64,000 bases of DNA from Fructobacillus cardui (GCF_023218935.1 NZ_JAJIAL010000008.1); one strand, 5' to 3'. Positions 43,941 to 52,370 are shown, numbered from the stretch's first letter. Program-made: numbers and translations. Notes: a model not told the origin generated them from the letters alone.

Positions 43941-43985
43941 AAAAGGCCAGTCGCCGATATGCTATCGGTGACTGGCCTTTTTTGC
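43941..43985 (+). terminator. Terminator of the coiled-coil gene
   Basis: Stem AAAAGGCCAGTC-G-CCGATA / TATCGG-T-GACTGGCCTTTT then TT. Confidence 0.85.
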
Positions 43986-44047
43986 TTGATTTGTACTTCT
44001 TGTATTAAAATGGATAACTTTTCCGCTGACTAAAAATCTTTTATTTT

Positions 44048-44230
44048 CTAAGGCTTTCTAAAGATACTAATAATCGCTCTATAAACAATATCGATTAAAA
44101 TAAAGAACAATAACAAGCCGGACGTATCGAACAAATAATTGGTCCATTTATACTGATGTGAATGAATAAAATCAATCAAACCGACTATTAAAAACTTATA
44201 AGAGACAATGATCAAAAAAAATCGATACAT
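44048..44230 (-). CDS. Possible small membrane protein
   Basis: 60 residues with two hydrophobic stretches (FFLIIVSYKFLIVGLIDFI and GLLLFFILIDIVYRAIISIF). No Shine-Dalgarno precedes the ATG and the DNA is AT-rich. I recognise no family. It could be chance coding. Confidence 0.35.
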   Translation of the reverse strand: MYRFFLIIVSYKFLIVGLIDFIHSHQYKWTNYLFDTSGLLLFFILIDIVYRAIISIFRKP

Positions 44231-44275
44231 ATTGTTTCAATTTAGTTTTCAATGCGTACTCCAATTTACTGTATT

Positions 44276-44686
44276 TTATTCCACCCTGTCCAGGTACTTT
44301 TGCGCCAGCTTCGTCATTGCTTTTTCCCAATCGCCGTTTGCCTCATCAAAATAGCGGTCCAAAAGGCGCTTTTGCTCTAGGTTAATTTGATCATTAAGGT
44401 CAAGCCCTGCTGGGGTTAACTGCAAATATTTGACGCGCTTATCCACCGTCGACCGATGTTCTGTCACCAGGCCTTTATCCATTAAATCACGGATGGCAAC
44501 GTTGGCAGCTTGCTTGGAGATGCCAATGAGGACCAAAATTTTCTTGATGCTGACGTCCTCTAAGGAAGAAATAATAAAGAGCATCCGGTGTTGGTTCTTG
44601 GTTAAATCGTATTGCGAAAGGTCAACCAGTGAAGCAAATTCCTGATAAGCAAAGAAGATTGTTGGTAATTTTTGATCGATTTCCAA
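44276..44686 (-). CDS. MarR family transcriptional regulator
   Basis: 136 residues, winged helix centred on VSIKKILVLIGISKQAANVAIRDLMDKGLVTEHRSTVDKRVKYLQLTPAG. Starts with TTG (44684-44686), 8 nt after GGAGG. It is divergent from the keto acid decarboxylase gene, and paired 21-bp palindromes in the shared promoter region make it the likely repressor of both. Ligand unknown; MarR proteins often bind aromatic or phenolic acids. Confidence 0.88.
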   Translation of the reverse strand: MEIDQKLPTIFFAYQEFASLVDLSQYDLTKNQHRMLFIISSLEDVSIKKILVLIGISKQAANVAIRDLMDKGLVTEHRSTVDKRVKYLQLTPAGLDLNDQINLEQKRLLDRYFDEANGDWEKAMTKLAQKYLDRVE

Positions 44687-44703
44687 AGGAAATCCTCCTT
44701 TTT

Positions 44704-44774
44704 TAGGTCAATTAGGTTGACATAATTAAAAAATAGGTCTATAGTTCTCGTTATAGGTAAATTTAATTGACCTA
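44704..44774. promoter_or_regulatory. Decarboxylase promoter with two MarR-type operators
   Basis: TTGACA (44717-44722), 17 bp, TATAGT (44740-44745) drive the decarboxylase gene. Operator 1 (44704-44724) covers the -35, operator 2 (44754-44774) the start point. Both fit TAGGTCAA-N5-TTGACCTA with one mismatch each, and are exactly 50 bp apart. Operator 1 also lies next to the marR Shine-Dalgarno. Confidence 0.7.
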
Positions 44775-44793
44775 AAAGAAAGGAAGAACTTTT

Positions 44794-46452
44794 ATGACTG
44801 AATATACTATATCAGATTATCTCTTGGATGTAATCAAAACCATGGGTGGCGACGAGATTCTCGGTGTCCCCGGTGATTACAACCTCCAATTCCTGGACCA
44901 TATCACCCATCGCAACGATATGAAGTGGGTCGGCAATGCCAATGAATTGAATGCCTCTTACATGGCTGACGGCTATGCTCGTGAAAAGGGATTTGCGACT
45001 TTCGTAACGACTTTTGGTGTTGGTGAATTAAGCGCCATCAACGGTTTGTCAGGAAGTATCGCCGAACACGTTCCTGTTTTGGAAATTGTTGGTGCCCCAA
45101 CAAACGGCGTACAACGCGCTGGTAAATTAGTTCACCACACCTTTGGTGACAGCGATTTCGACCGCTTCATCAAGGCTCACGAAACATTGGGTATCAAGAC
45201 AACCGTCTTGGATGAAGACAATGCCATTGACCAAATCAACGAAACGTTGACTTACATTGCTAATGAAAAGAAGCCTGCTTACCTTGTTTTGCCAAGTGAC
45301 TTAGTCAACGCTCCCGTTAACCCTGCCGTAAAGGAAGGTATTAGCGCTTTGTTCACCACCACAAAGCAAGAAGCTCCTGCTTCAATCGCAGCAATCAAGC
45401 AGGCCGCAGCCAAGGCTAGTCACCCTGTGATTATTGTTGGACACGAAATCGATCGCTTTACCTTGGGCCAAGCTGTTCAAGACTTCTCATTGAAGAACAA
45501 CATCCCCATTGTTGATCTTGGCCTTGGTAAGGCAGCCGTTGATGAAAGCTTTACCAACTTCGTTGGTACTTATAACGGAACAATTTCTGACGAATCGATT
45601 AACCATTTCGTTGCCGATGCAGATGTTGTCTTTGTCTTGGGTGCTAAGTTGACCGACTCTGTTACTGGTGGCTTCACGCAGGAATTCGATGAGAGCCAAA
45701 CGATCACGCTCTCAACACGCCGTGGCACAATCTTTGGTCAATCTTTGCCAGCAGACTTTGACTTTGTTGCCACTATCCAAGGCTTGGCCACAACTGATTT
45801 GAACTTGTCCTTGCCTGCCGTACAAAAGCCAGCAGAACCCGCTGCCTTGCAAGCTAGCGACCAACCTTTGACTCAAGCCTTCTATGACCGGGCCTTGCAA
45901 GACTTCATCACTGGCAACAAGACTTTGATTGCTGAACAAGGAACCTCGTTTTTCGGTTTGGCAAGCCAAAACTTGGCCAGCGGTGCTAAGTTCTTCGGTC
46001 AACCATTGTGGGGCTCAATTGGCTACGCCTTCCCAGCCGCAATTGGTGCTCAATTGGCCAACCCTGACCGCCGTGCCATTTTGACTACCGGTGAAGGTTC
46101 ACTGCAATTGACTATCCAAGACTTTGGTTTGGCTTTGAAGGAACGCTTGAACCCTGTTTTGTTCATCATTGAAAACACCGGCTACACGGTTGAACGTGTT
46201 ATCCACGGTATGGACGAACCTTATAACGATGTACCAAAGTACCGTTATGACTTGATTGCTCCTGCTTTTGGTGCCAGCGACGACCAATACGACTTCATCG
46301 AAGTTTCAACTGAAGAAGAATTGATTGCTGCCATGAAGAAGGCCGACCAAGAAACTGACAAGATGGTCATCGTTCAAGCCAACATGGGTATGAAGGATGC
46401 ACCTGCTCAGTTGATTGAAACTGGTATCCGCTTCGAAGCCCAAAACCATTAA
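44794..46452 (+). CDS. Thiamine diphosphate-dependent 2-keto acid decarboxylase (PDC/IpdC/KivD type)
   Basis: 552 residues. Non-oxidative decarboxylation of a 2-oxo acid to an aldehyde. YLLDVIKTMGGDEILGVPGDYNLQFLDHI and GNANELNASYMADGYAR hold the catalytic Glu; HH in LVHHTFGDSDF is the active-site His pair of this subgroup; ThDP site GEGSLQLTIQDFGLALKERLNPVLFIIENTGYTVE. Nearest types I know are lactococcal KivD and pyruvate/indolepyruvate decarboxylases. Substrate cannot be fixed from sequence. It could make acetaldehyde from pyruvate and so help reoxidise NADH. Controlled by the divergent MarR gene. Confidence 0.9.
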   Translation: MTEYTISDYLLDVIKTMGGDEILGVPGDYNLQFLDHITHRNDMKWVGNANELNASYMADGYAREKGFATFVTTFGVGELSAINGLSGSIAEHVPVLEIVGAPTNGVQRAGKLVHHTFGDSDFDRFIKAHETLGIKTTVLDEDNAIDQINETLTYIANEKKPAYLVLPSDLVNAPVNPAVKEGISALFTTTKQEAPASIAAIKQAAAKASHPVIIVGHEIDRFTLGQAVQDFSLKNNIPIVDLGLGKAAVDESFTNFVGTYNGTISDESINHFVADADVVFVLGAKLTDSVTGGFTQEFDESQTITLSTRRGTIFGQSLPADFDFVATIQGLATTDLNLSLPAVQKPAEPAALQASDQPLTQAFYDRALQDFITGNKTLIAEQGTSFFGLASQNLASGAKFFGQPLWGSIGYAFPAAIGAQLANPDRRAILTTGEGSLQLTIQDFGLALKERLNPVLFIIENTGYTVERVIHGMDEPYNDVPKYRYDLIAPAFGASDDQYDFIEVSTEEELIAAMKKADQETDKMVIVQANMGMKDAPAQLIETGIRFEAQNH

Positions 46453-46504
46453 TATTTATTCTCCTCACCATTTCCTTTTCTGCTTACAGCTTATATAAAA
46501 TCAG

Positions 46505-46538
46505 CACCCCCTTCGCCTCGGCAAAGGGGGTGTTTTTT
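46505..46538 (+). terminator. Decarboxylase terminator
   Basis: Stem CACCCCCTT-C-GCC / GGC-A-AAGGGGGTG followed by TTTTTT. Confidence 0.85.
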
Positions 46539-46609
46539 GAGTATTAGAGATACGGGCATCCCAAATTTGAGCCAGTCGCCTGCACTTAAGCAGCAATGCG
46601 GACACAAAA

Positions 46610-46692
46610 AAGCCGTCCAGCAGGTTTTCCTGACTCGCAGCCCCGAAATTGATTAGTTCAAATTTCGGCATTGCTCGTTTTAGCCTGCCAAA
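46610..46692 (-). ncRNA. Structured 3' region after lepB
   Basis: On the minus strand GGCAGG opens the segment, followed by a hairpin CCGAAATT / AATTTCGG and a hairpin CAGG-aaaa-CCTG inside weaker pairing GGCTG / CGGCT, then TTTTTT. It is more elaborate than a simple terminator: 3' UTR element or small RNA. Not matched to any family I know. Confidence 0.45.
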
Positions 46693-46706
46693 CAGCTGAT
46701 TATTTT

Positions 46707-47336
46707 TTAGTTAGTAGCAAAGAAGTGATTACGTTCTTTTTCAACGTTCTTCTTGACGGTGTCACTATACCAGAACGGCACAATCACCCGACCGACAACG
46801 TGCTCCTTGGAAACAAAACCAAAGTAACGACTATCGTTTGAAACAGAACGGTGATCACCCAAAACGAAGTAGGCGTCCTTAGGCACAACCGTCTTGCCTT
46901 GGTCTGATTTCTTCCACATTCCTGTTGAAGAAAGCGTGCCAAGCGACCAAGTCGAACCGAAACTAGCTTCCGTTCCAGTCTGTTGTTCATCTGACGAAAT
47001 AAAGGATTCGTTAACCTTTTTATTGTTAACGTACAGGTCGCCATTGCGGTATTCGACCGTATCACCTGGGATACCAATCACACGCTTAACATAGTCCTTG
47101 TTGCCAGCCTGGATTCGCGGATCTTCCTTCCGGGCATCAAACACAATGACATCCCCGCGTTTGGCCTCATGGGTCTTAGTCACCAAAACCTTTTGCTCAT
47201 CTAACAAGTTTGGCGCCATCGAATCACCATTGATGGTGACGACGTTCACCAAAAAAGTGGTTATGACCAAGTAAACTGCAATACCAAAAGCAATTGGAGC
47301 AATCCAATTCCAAAGAAAGCTCAAAAATTTTTTCAT
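46707..47336 (-). CDS. lepB: Signal peptidase I
   Basis: Membrane protease that removes signal peptides of exported proteins such as the hydrolase at 15 kb. 209 residues. One N-terminal membrane segment (14-34), catalytic Ser in INGDSMAPNL, catalytic Lys in DYVKRVIGIPGD, and the box E motif YFVLGDHRSVSNDSRYFG. ATG 47336 is used because AAGGAA lies 6 nt upstream; ATG 47342 would touch it. Confidence 0.95.
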   Translation of the reverse strand: MKKFLSFLWNWIAPIAFGIAVYLVITTFLVNVVTINGDSMAPNLLDEQKVLVTKTHEAKRGDVIVFDARKEDPRIQAGNKDYVKRVIGIPGDTVEYRNGDLYVNNKKVNESFISSDEQQTGTEASFGSTWSLGTLSSTGMWKKSDQGKTVVPKDAYFVLGDHRSVSNDSRYFGFVSKEHVVGRVIVPFWYSDTVKKNVEKERNHFFATN

Positions 47337-47384
47337 ATTCATTTCCTTAATTGATTTTACTATTATGTAGTCCTGAACTAAAAA

Positions 47385-47699
47385 TCAGGAGCGCACCGTA
47401 TTAATCGTTATATGATAGATTTTATCACTTGTTCGCCCTTTTGTATCGAAATGATAGATACCGTGCGCTAAATGCAGGTCTTTTAAGTCCAAATCCATGT
47501 ACAAATCAGGAACGATATCCGTCGGATTAGGGCCAGGAAATGCCTTCTGCCAGTCAATAATCAGGTTGTTCTCAAAGGAAAAGGCCAGGACCCGGTAGTC
47601 CAACACGGGTGGTTGAGTGGCTTCAGCCCCAGAGTCAACCTCTTCTTGGACCGAGACCCAGTAATCCTTCCTGGTTAGGTTCATTTCAGCAATTTTCAA
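47385..47699 (-). CDS. Conserved-looking protein of unknown function
   Basis: 104 residues, soluble, acidic. Begins with TTG (47697-47699), 9 nt after GGAGG, so expression is likely. Sequence features: LTRKDYWVSVQEEV, DYRVLAFSFENNLIIDWQKAFPGPNPTDIVPDLYMDLDLKDLHLAHGIYHFD. I recognise no family. It lies between lepB and ribokinase on the same strand. Confidence 0.7.
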   Translation of the reverse strand: MKIAEMNLTRKDYWVSVQEEVDSGAEATQPPVLDYRVLAFSFENNLIIDWQKAFPGPNPTDIVPDLYMDLDLKDLHLAHGIYHFDTKGRTSDKIYHITINTVRS

Positions 47700-47734
47700 C
47701 GCTAAGATCCTCCTTCCTTACTTCTGTCGTTTTG

Positions 47735-48670
47735 TTACTTAGTCTTTGGTAGTTGGGCCAAAATCGCATCCTCAAATGGAATGGATGGCAATGCACCAGG
47801 TTGGGCCACCGTCAAAGACGCCGCCGCCACGCCGTACTTGATAGCCCCTTCGATATTGGCAAAGGATGGCACCAGGCGTGACAAGAGGGCTCCAATAAAG
47901 GTATCACCGGCCGCCGTGGTATCGATAGCGGTCGTCTTAATCGCGTTGACCATCACTTCCTTGCCGTCGGCTGATTTGTAAAAGGCCCCCTTATCGCCAA
48001 GGGTAATCAACACGTGCTTAACGCCCGCCTTGAAGAAGAAATCAGCATTTTGAATCAAAGACTCGCGGTCCGTGACCGGAATGTTGGTTAACAACTTCGC
48101 CTCATGTTCGTTTGGAATCACCAAATCACTTTCCGCCAACAATTCCTTGGGGAAGTTTTCTTGGTCGGGCACTGGTGCCGGGTTCAAAACCGTCACAGCC
48201 CCGGCTGCGTGCGCATCCTTAAAGGCTGACAGCACTGTTTCCAATGGGATTTCCAACTGGGCCAAGCAAAAGGCTGCATCCTCAAAGGCGGCCCGTTGAT
48301 CCCAAACATCCTTGGCTAAGAGCTGACCGTTGGCCCCCTCATAAACATAAATAATATTATCACCAGTGGCCTTAGAAACCGTAATATAGGCCTGGCCCGT
48401 TTCGGCATCCTGGGATTCTAAAGCATAGTCAAGGTTCAACCCATCCTCTTGGACTCGTCCAGCTAAATCAAAGCCAGCACCAACCTTGGTAATAAAGTTG
48501 GCTTGACCACCAGCGCGGGCCACCGCCACCGCTTGGTTGAGGCCCTTGCCTCCCATGACTTCTTCTTGGTGCTGGGGCGTTGAGAGCGTTTCCCCGCTAT
48601 TGGCTAGCCGGGGCACCCGGGTGACCTTATCCAAATTAGTTGAACCGATAATTGTTGTCTTCTTGACCAT
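47735..48670 (-). CDS. rbsK: Ribokinase (PfkB family)
   Basis: Phosphorylates ribose to ribose 5-phosphate, 311 residues. MGGKGLNQAVAVARAGG and the catalytic/anion-hole motif DTTAAGDTFIGALL; ALNPAP-type segment VLNPAPVPDQ. The first motif has L where ribokinases usually have A (GGKGANQA), so another PfkB sugar substrate is possible. No ribose transporter or RbsD is adjacent. The ribose 5-phosphate isomerase gene lies 870 bp away, divergent. Confidence 0.85.
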   Translation of the reverse strand: MVKKTTIIGSTNLDKVTRVPRLANSGETLSTPQHQEEVMGGKGLNQAVAVARAGGQANFITKVGAGFDLAGRVQEDGLNLDYALESQDAETGQAYITVSKATGDNIIYVYEGANGQLLAKDVWDQRAAFEDAAFCLAQLEIPLETVLSAFKDAHAAGAVTVLNPAPVPDQENFPKELLAESDLVIPNEHEAKLLTNIPVTDRESLIQNADFFFKAGVKHVLITLGDKGAFYKSADGKEVMVNAIKTTAIDTTAAGDTFIGALLSRLVPSFANIEGAIKYGVAAASLTVAQPGALPSIPFEDAILAQLPKTK

Positions 48671-48784
48671 GACGAAATCCTTTCGCAGCCGTCAGTTACT
48701 TCACTTTCCTTCTACTATTTTACAAGAAAAGAGCCCGTTTTTCTGCTTACAATGCAGACTTTTCCCGATAAAAGGGTATGCCCA

Positions 48785-49300
48785 TTAAGTTGTCTTTTGT
48801 TGTCCTTGATAAATCAGCTTCGTAAACCGTTTTGATTTTGGATCATAGTGGGCCTGATAAGCATCGACAATCGTACTCTTCGTACTTTCACCAGACTTCG
48901 TCACGGTACTTTTAACCTCAATCGTCATATCGCCGGCCTTGTTTCCCTTCTGAAAGGCCTGCGATCCCTCATAAGTTGACTGAAGATTGGTTGAATTAAT
49001 CTGGCTCTGACTGTCGTCGCCCGGCATGACCTTATTAATCACTTTGGTGTTCGTCACATCATTTTTAATAATATTTTGCTTGTTATTGGCGTATTCCTCA
49101 TCGTTGGACCACTGGTAAAGATTTTTCATCAAGTCGTCCGCCTTCGTTCCCGCCGTTTTTGCCTGGCTTTGACTGAGTTTGACGCTCGGTTGCTTGTCCT
49201 GGCTATTGCCAAAGACATGGGGCAAGACCACCAAAGCGATAATCTCAACCACCGCTAGGATGGCTAAGATTAGGTAAATCATTTTTGCTTTTTTACTCAC
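48785..49300 (-). CDS. Membrane-anchored extracellular protein, unknown function
   Basis: 171 residues, starting with GTG 7 nt after GAGGAG. A single N-terminal membrane segment (8-29) and a polar extracellular part rich in Ser, Lys, Asn and Gln (SQSQAKTAGTKADDLMKNLYQWSNDEEYANNKQNIIKND...). No lipobox. I recognise no family. Confidence 0.7.
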   Translation of the reverse strand: MSKKAKMIYLILAILAVVEIIALVVLPHVFGNSQDKQPSVKLSQSQAKTAGTKADDLMKNLYQWSNDEEYANNKQNIIKNDVTNTKVINKVMPGDDSQSQINSTNLQSTYEGSQAFQKGNKAGDMTIEVKSTVTKSGESTKSTIVDAYQAHYDPKSKRFTKLIYQGQQKTT

Positions 49301-49469
49301 TGATTTCTCCTCAAATTAGCCAAAATCAGTTTGGCTAACCTTATCTAGCTTCTTCTACCATACTAACATGGTCGCCTTAGCAAGGCCATGGCTGCTCACG
49401 GGAGCAAACAAGGTCGACCGCCCAGCTAATTTTTAAAGTGAAAAGGACAAAATGCGTGAAAGTAACAAT

Positions 49470-49497
49470 TGGTTTAAAGTCCATTTCTGCTATAATA
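49470..49497 (+). promoter_or_regulatory. rpiA promoter
   Basis: TTGGTT (49470-49475), 16 bp, extended -10 TGCTATAAT (-10 at 49492-49497). Confidence 0.6.
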
Positions 49498-49503
49498 AAA
49501 GTA

Positions 49504-49542
49504 ATGAGTATTCCTTGCCGGTTGTTGGAGGATCGAACGTGA
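49504..49542 (+). CDS. Putative leaderless 12-codon upstream ORF of rpiA
   Basis: ATG begins 6 nt after the -10, at the expected transcription start. It reads MSIPCRLLEDRT and its TGA (49540-49542) overlaps the rpiA GTG start. Possibly a translational coupling device; peptide function not implied. Confidence 0.35.
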   Translation: MSIPCRLLEDRT

Positions 49543-50225
49543 ATGATGACAAAGTAAAAGCGGCCCAAATGGCCGTCGAGTTGATTCCTAACCAGGCGAT
49601 TGTTGGCCTGGGATCGGGATCAACGGCCTCAATCTTTATTGATTTATTGGCCAAAAAAGCCCATGAAGAACAAATGGACATTACCTGCGTAGCCACATCC
49701 GTCCAAACTTCTCAACTCGCCCTTGGTTTCGGTTTAAAAGTTGTTGATATCGATGCCGTAGACCGCATCGACGTGACCGTTGATGGGGCTGATGAAGTCG
49801 ATGGCAACTTGAACGGAATTAAGGGTGGTGGTGCCGCTCTTCTTTTCGAGAAGATTGTGGCCACGAACTCAACCAAGAATATCTGGGTTGTGGACTCTTC
49901 CAAGCAGCACCAACGCTTGGGCTCTTACCGTCTTCCGGTGGAAGTGGTAAAGTTTGGTGTCCACCATGTGTTTAACTACCTTAAAACCCGCGATTTAAAG
50001 CCCGTTTATCGGCAGCAAGAGGATGGCAATTACCTGACGACTGATTCTGGTAATTACATCATCGACGTTGATATCACTGGCCAAGAGGATTTGCCCCAGT
50101 TGGCCCAGGATCTTAAGGCCTTGACCGGTGTCGTGGAACACGGTCTTTTTATCGATATTTGTGATGTCTTGTTGGTTGGTAATACTGGCCAAGCAATCTA
50201 CAAAGATCAATTAACCCACTCATAA
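49539..50225 (+). CDS. rpiA: Ribose-5-phosphate isomerase A
   Basis: Interconverts ribose 5-phosphate and ribulose 5-phosphate, 228 residues. VGLGSGSTASIFID, VDGADEVDGNLNGIKGGGAALLFEKIVA (catalytic Asp/Glu) and VDSSKQHQRLGSYRLPVEV. Start GTG 49539 with GGAGG 8 nt upstream; a frame from 49452 would include the promoter. Links ribose salvage with the phosphoketolase route. Confidence 0.95.
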   Translation: MNDDKVKAAQMAVELIPNQAIVGLGSGSTASIFIDLLAKKAHEEQMDITCVATSVQTSQLALGFGLKVVDIDAVDRIDVTVDGADEVDGNLNGIKGGGAALLFEKIVATNSTKNIWVVDSSKQHQRLGSYRLPVEVVKFGVHHVFNYLKTRDLKPVYRQQEDGNYLTTDSGNYIIDVDITGQEDLPQLAQDLKALTGVVEHGLFIDICDVLLVGNTGQAIYKDQLTHS

Positions 50226-50229
50226 TTTT

Positions 50230-50266
50230 AATCGGAAAGTTCGGCAGATTTGTCGGACTTTTTTTG
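50230..50266 (+). terminator. rpiA terminator
   Basis: Stem AAGTTCG / CGGACTT followed by TTTTTTT. Confidence 0.7.
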
Positions 50267-50392
50267 TCTCTTTTTTCGGGTAAAATCAGCCTCGAAAACC
50301 GCTTCAAATCGCCTTGAAATGCTGATTTAAAAGGCCTATCATATAATTTATATTGACTCTGTTTTAAAAAGTTCATGAGAAGGATAAAGGCC

Positions 50393-51754
50393 ATGACAAC
50401 CCCTACCACACAAGCTGCCATCGAAGACACCATTCACCCCGAACGCCTCCACCACCACATGGCGATTCGCTGGGAAAAGGTGATTGAAAATGATCAAGTG
50501 CCCGCTCGTCAGGCATCCTTGCGGGTACGGGCCTCAATTGTTGGCCGGGTTGGCCTCTTGCTCCTTTCCTCCGGAACCGGTGCTTGGCGGGTTCGCGATG
50601 CCATGAACACCGTGGCCAGAGCGCTCAAAATGACCTGCTCCGCCGACATTGGTTTTACCTCCCTCACAGTTACCTGCTTTGACGGGGTGGAATCGTTTAC
50701 CGAAAGCCTCTCGCTCGCCAGTTCGGGCGTTAATACCGACAAGTTGGCTCAACTCCAGGATTTCGTCCAACGCTTTGCCAGTGACTATGCTGACCAAAAG
50801 CCGGCCCTTATCCACCAACGACTTGATGAAATTAAAAAAGAACCAGGCAACTACCAGCCTTACCAATCTGGTTTAGCAGCCGGCCTAGCCTGTGCCGGCT
50901 TTATCTTTCTGCTCGGTGGCGGTTTAATTGAGATGATCTGCTGCTTTGTTGGTGCCGGCTTAGGACAATTTACTCGTAAGCTCCTGGGAAAACGCCACTG
51001 GACCTCCGTTGCCACCACGACGCTTGGCGTGGCCATCGCCTGCCTAGCTTATTTCCTATCCTTGCAATTTTTGGGGCTCTTTTTAACCAATACCTCAGCC
51101 CATGAAGCCGGCTATATCGGCGCCATGCTCTTCGTCATCCCCGGTTTCCCCTATATCACGAGTATCCTCGATATCACGAAGAATGATATGCGGTCTGGGT
51201 TGGAGCGCTTAACCTTTGCTCTCACGACCATTATCACAGCAACCTTTATTGGTTGGCTCCTAGCCCTTGGCTTTGGCTTCAAACCACAAAATTTCTTGCC
51301 ACAAGGACTGTCTCTTTACCCATTGATTGCGTTGCGCCTGTTGGCCTCATTTGCCGGTGTTTACGGCTTCTCGATGATGTTTAATTCCAAGCAGAAGATG
51401 GCTATCACCGCTGGCCTGATTGGCGCCGTTGCCAACACCACCCGATTAGAGTTAGTCGAACTCGTCCACTGTCCACCAGCAGCGGCTGCCTTTATTGGTG
51501 CTTTGCTAGCCGGTCTATTGGCCTCCGTAGTAAATCAGAAATTGCGGTACCCCCGGATCACCCTGACCGTGCCATCAATCGTGATTATGGTCCCAGGACT
51601 CTACATCTATCGCGGCGTTTATAACCTTGGACTGAACAACGTGGGGACAGGCGCTGAATGGCTGACCAAAGCCCTCTTAATCATGCTCTTTCTGCCCTTC
51701 GGCCTTTTCGTGGCCCGGTTTATCTTGGATAAGAGATGGCGGATGGTGGATTAA
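50393..51754 (+). CDS. Threonine/serine exporter ThrE family protein
   Basis: 453 residues with a cytoplasmic N-terminal domain (about 1-145, LLLLSSGTGAWRVRDAMNTVARALKM) and ten membrane segments in two blocks (DUF1212 then DUF3815 type). The fused two-module form of Corynebacterium ThrE. C-terminal block has TLTVPSIVIMVPGLYIYRGVY. ATG 50393 follows AAGGATAAAGG. Exports small amino acids in known members. Its stop codon lies inside a tandem duplication. Confidence 0.88.
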   Translation: MTTPTTQAAIEDTIHPERLHHHMAIRWEKVIENDQVPARQASLRVRASIVGRVGLLLLSSGTGAWRVRDAMNTVARALKMTCSADIGFTSLTVTCFDGVESFTESLSLASSGVNTDKLAQLQDFVQRFASDYADQKPALIHQRLDEIKKEPGNYQPYQSGLAAGLACAGFIFLLGGGLIEMICCFVGAGLGQFTRKLLGKRHWTSVATTTLGVAIACLAYFLSLQFLGLFLTNTSAHEAGYIGAMLFVIPGFPYITSILDITKNDMRSGLERLTFALTTIITATFIGWLLALGFGFKPQNFLPQGLSLYPLIALRLLASFAGVYGFSMMFNSKQKMAITAGLIGAVANTTRLELVELVHCPPAAAAFIGALLAGLLASVVNQKLRYPRITLTVPSIVIMVPGLYIYRGVYNLGLNNVGTGAEWLTKALLIMLFLPFGLFVARFILDKRWRMVD

Positions 51755-51787
51755 CACTTTTACTGATGGTGGATTAACACTTTTACT
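51742..51787 (+). repeat. Perfect 23-bp tandem duplication over the ThrE stop codon
   Basis: Positions 51742-51764 and 51765-51787 are identical. Each unit carries GATGGTGGATTAA, so the last codons and stop are duplicated; the first stop ends the protein. Confidence 0.9.
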
Positions 51788-51805
51788 ATAGCCATTGAAG
51801 AGCAC

Positions 51806-51845
51806 AAAGGACTGACGCTGATAAAATATCAGGGCCAGTCCTTTT
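51806..51845 (+). terminator. ThrE gene terminator
   Basis: Stem AAAGGACTG-ACG-CTGAT / ATCAG-GGC-CAGTCCTTT then TT. Confidence 0.8.
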
Positions 51846-51890
51846 ACTTTGTTTTAAATGTTTAATGTGGCATCACGAATTCAATCTTTA

Positions 51891-52178
51891 TCAACCATAC
51901 TTTGAAAATGTTTGACCAATTCCTAGTACACGGCCATTCTTGTAGTCCTGATACCCTTGCTCGATTTCATCATACAAAGATTGGATAATTTTATCCCGAC
52001 GCTTATATTTTTCGTCGACCAAATCAGCAGGTACCTCACCGTGAGCAACCATCTTTTCCAAAACTGAATTTAAAATTGTCGCCATATCAAGGTGTTCGGA
52101 AGCCGCAATCTTTTGAGCCTTAGCGAGCAATTCATCATTTGTGCGAAAACTAAACTGCTGATTTTTTATTAACATCAT
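51891..52178 (-). CDS. RelB/DinJ-like antitoxin
   Basis: 95 residues. N-terminal ribbon-helix-helix of the RelB/DinJ kind (FSFRTNDELLAKAQKIAASEHLDMATILNSVLEKMVAHGEVP) followed by a basic, Tyr-rich tail that could wrap a toxin. No RelE/YafQ toxin ORF lies next to it on either side, so it looks solitary. AAAGGAA precedes the two adjacent ATG codons. Confidence 0.75.
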   Translation of the reverse strand: MMLIKNQQFSFRTNDELLAKAQKIAASEHLDMATILNSVLEKMVAHGEVPADLVDEKYKRRDKIIQSLYDEIEQGYQDYKNGRVLGIGQTFSKYG

Positions 52179-52370
52179 CAGTTCCTTTCTTGTGGATACT
52201 CATGTATATTGGCATATCTATTATGTACTGTTTTTTAGTTAATCATGCGATTCACGGCAGGTATGTGAACCACGATTTCATTACTAAACAAATCAAAGGT
52301 ATTCTTAAAAAATTACATCACAGATTTTACTTCAGTTTCTCTACTTCCACCTCGTTTTTTATATTTTTAA

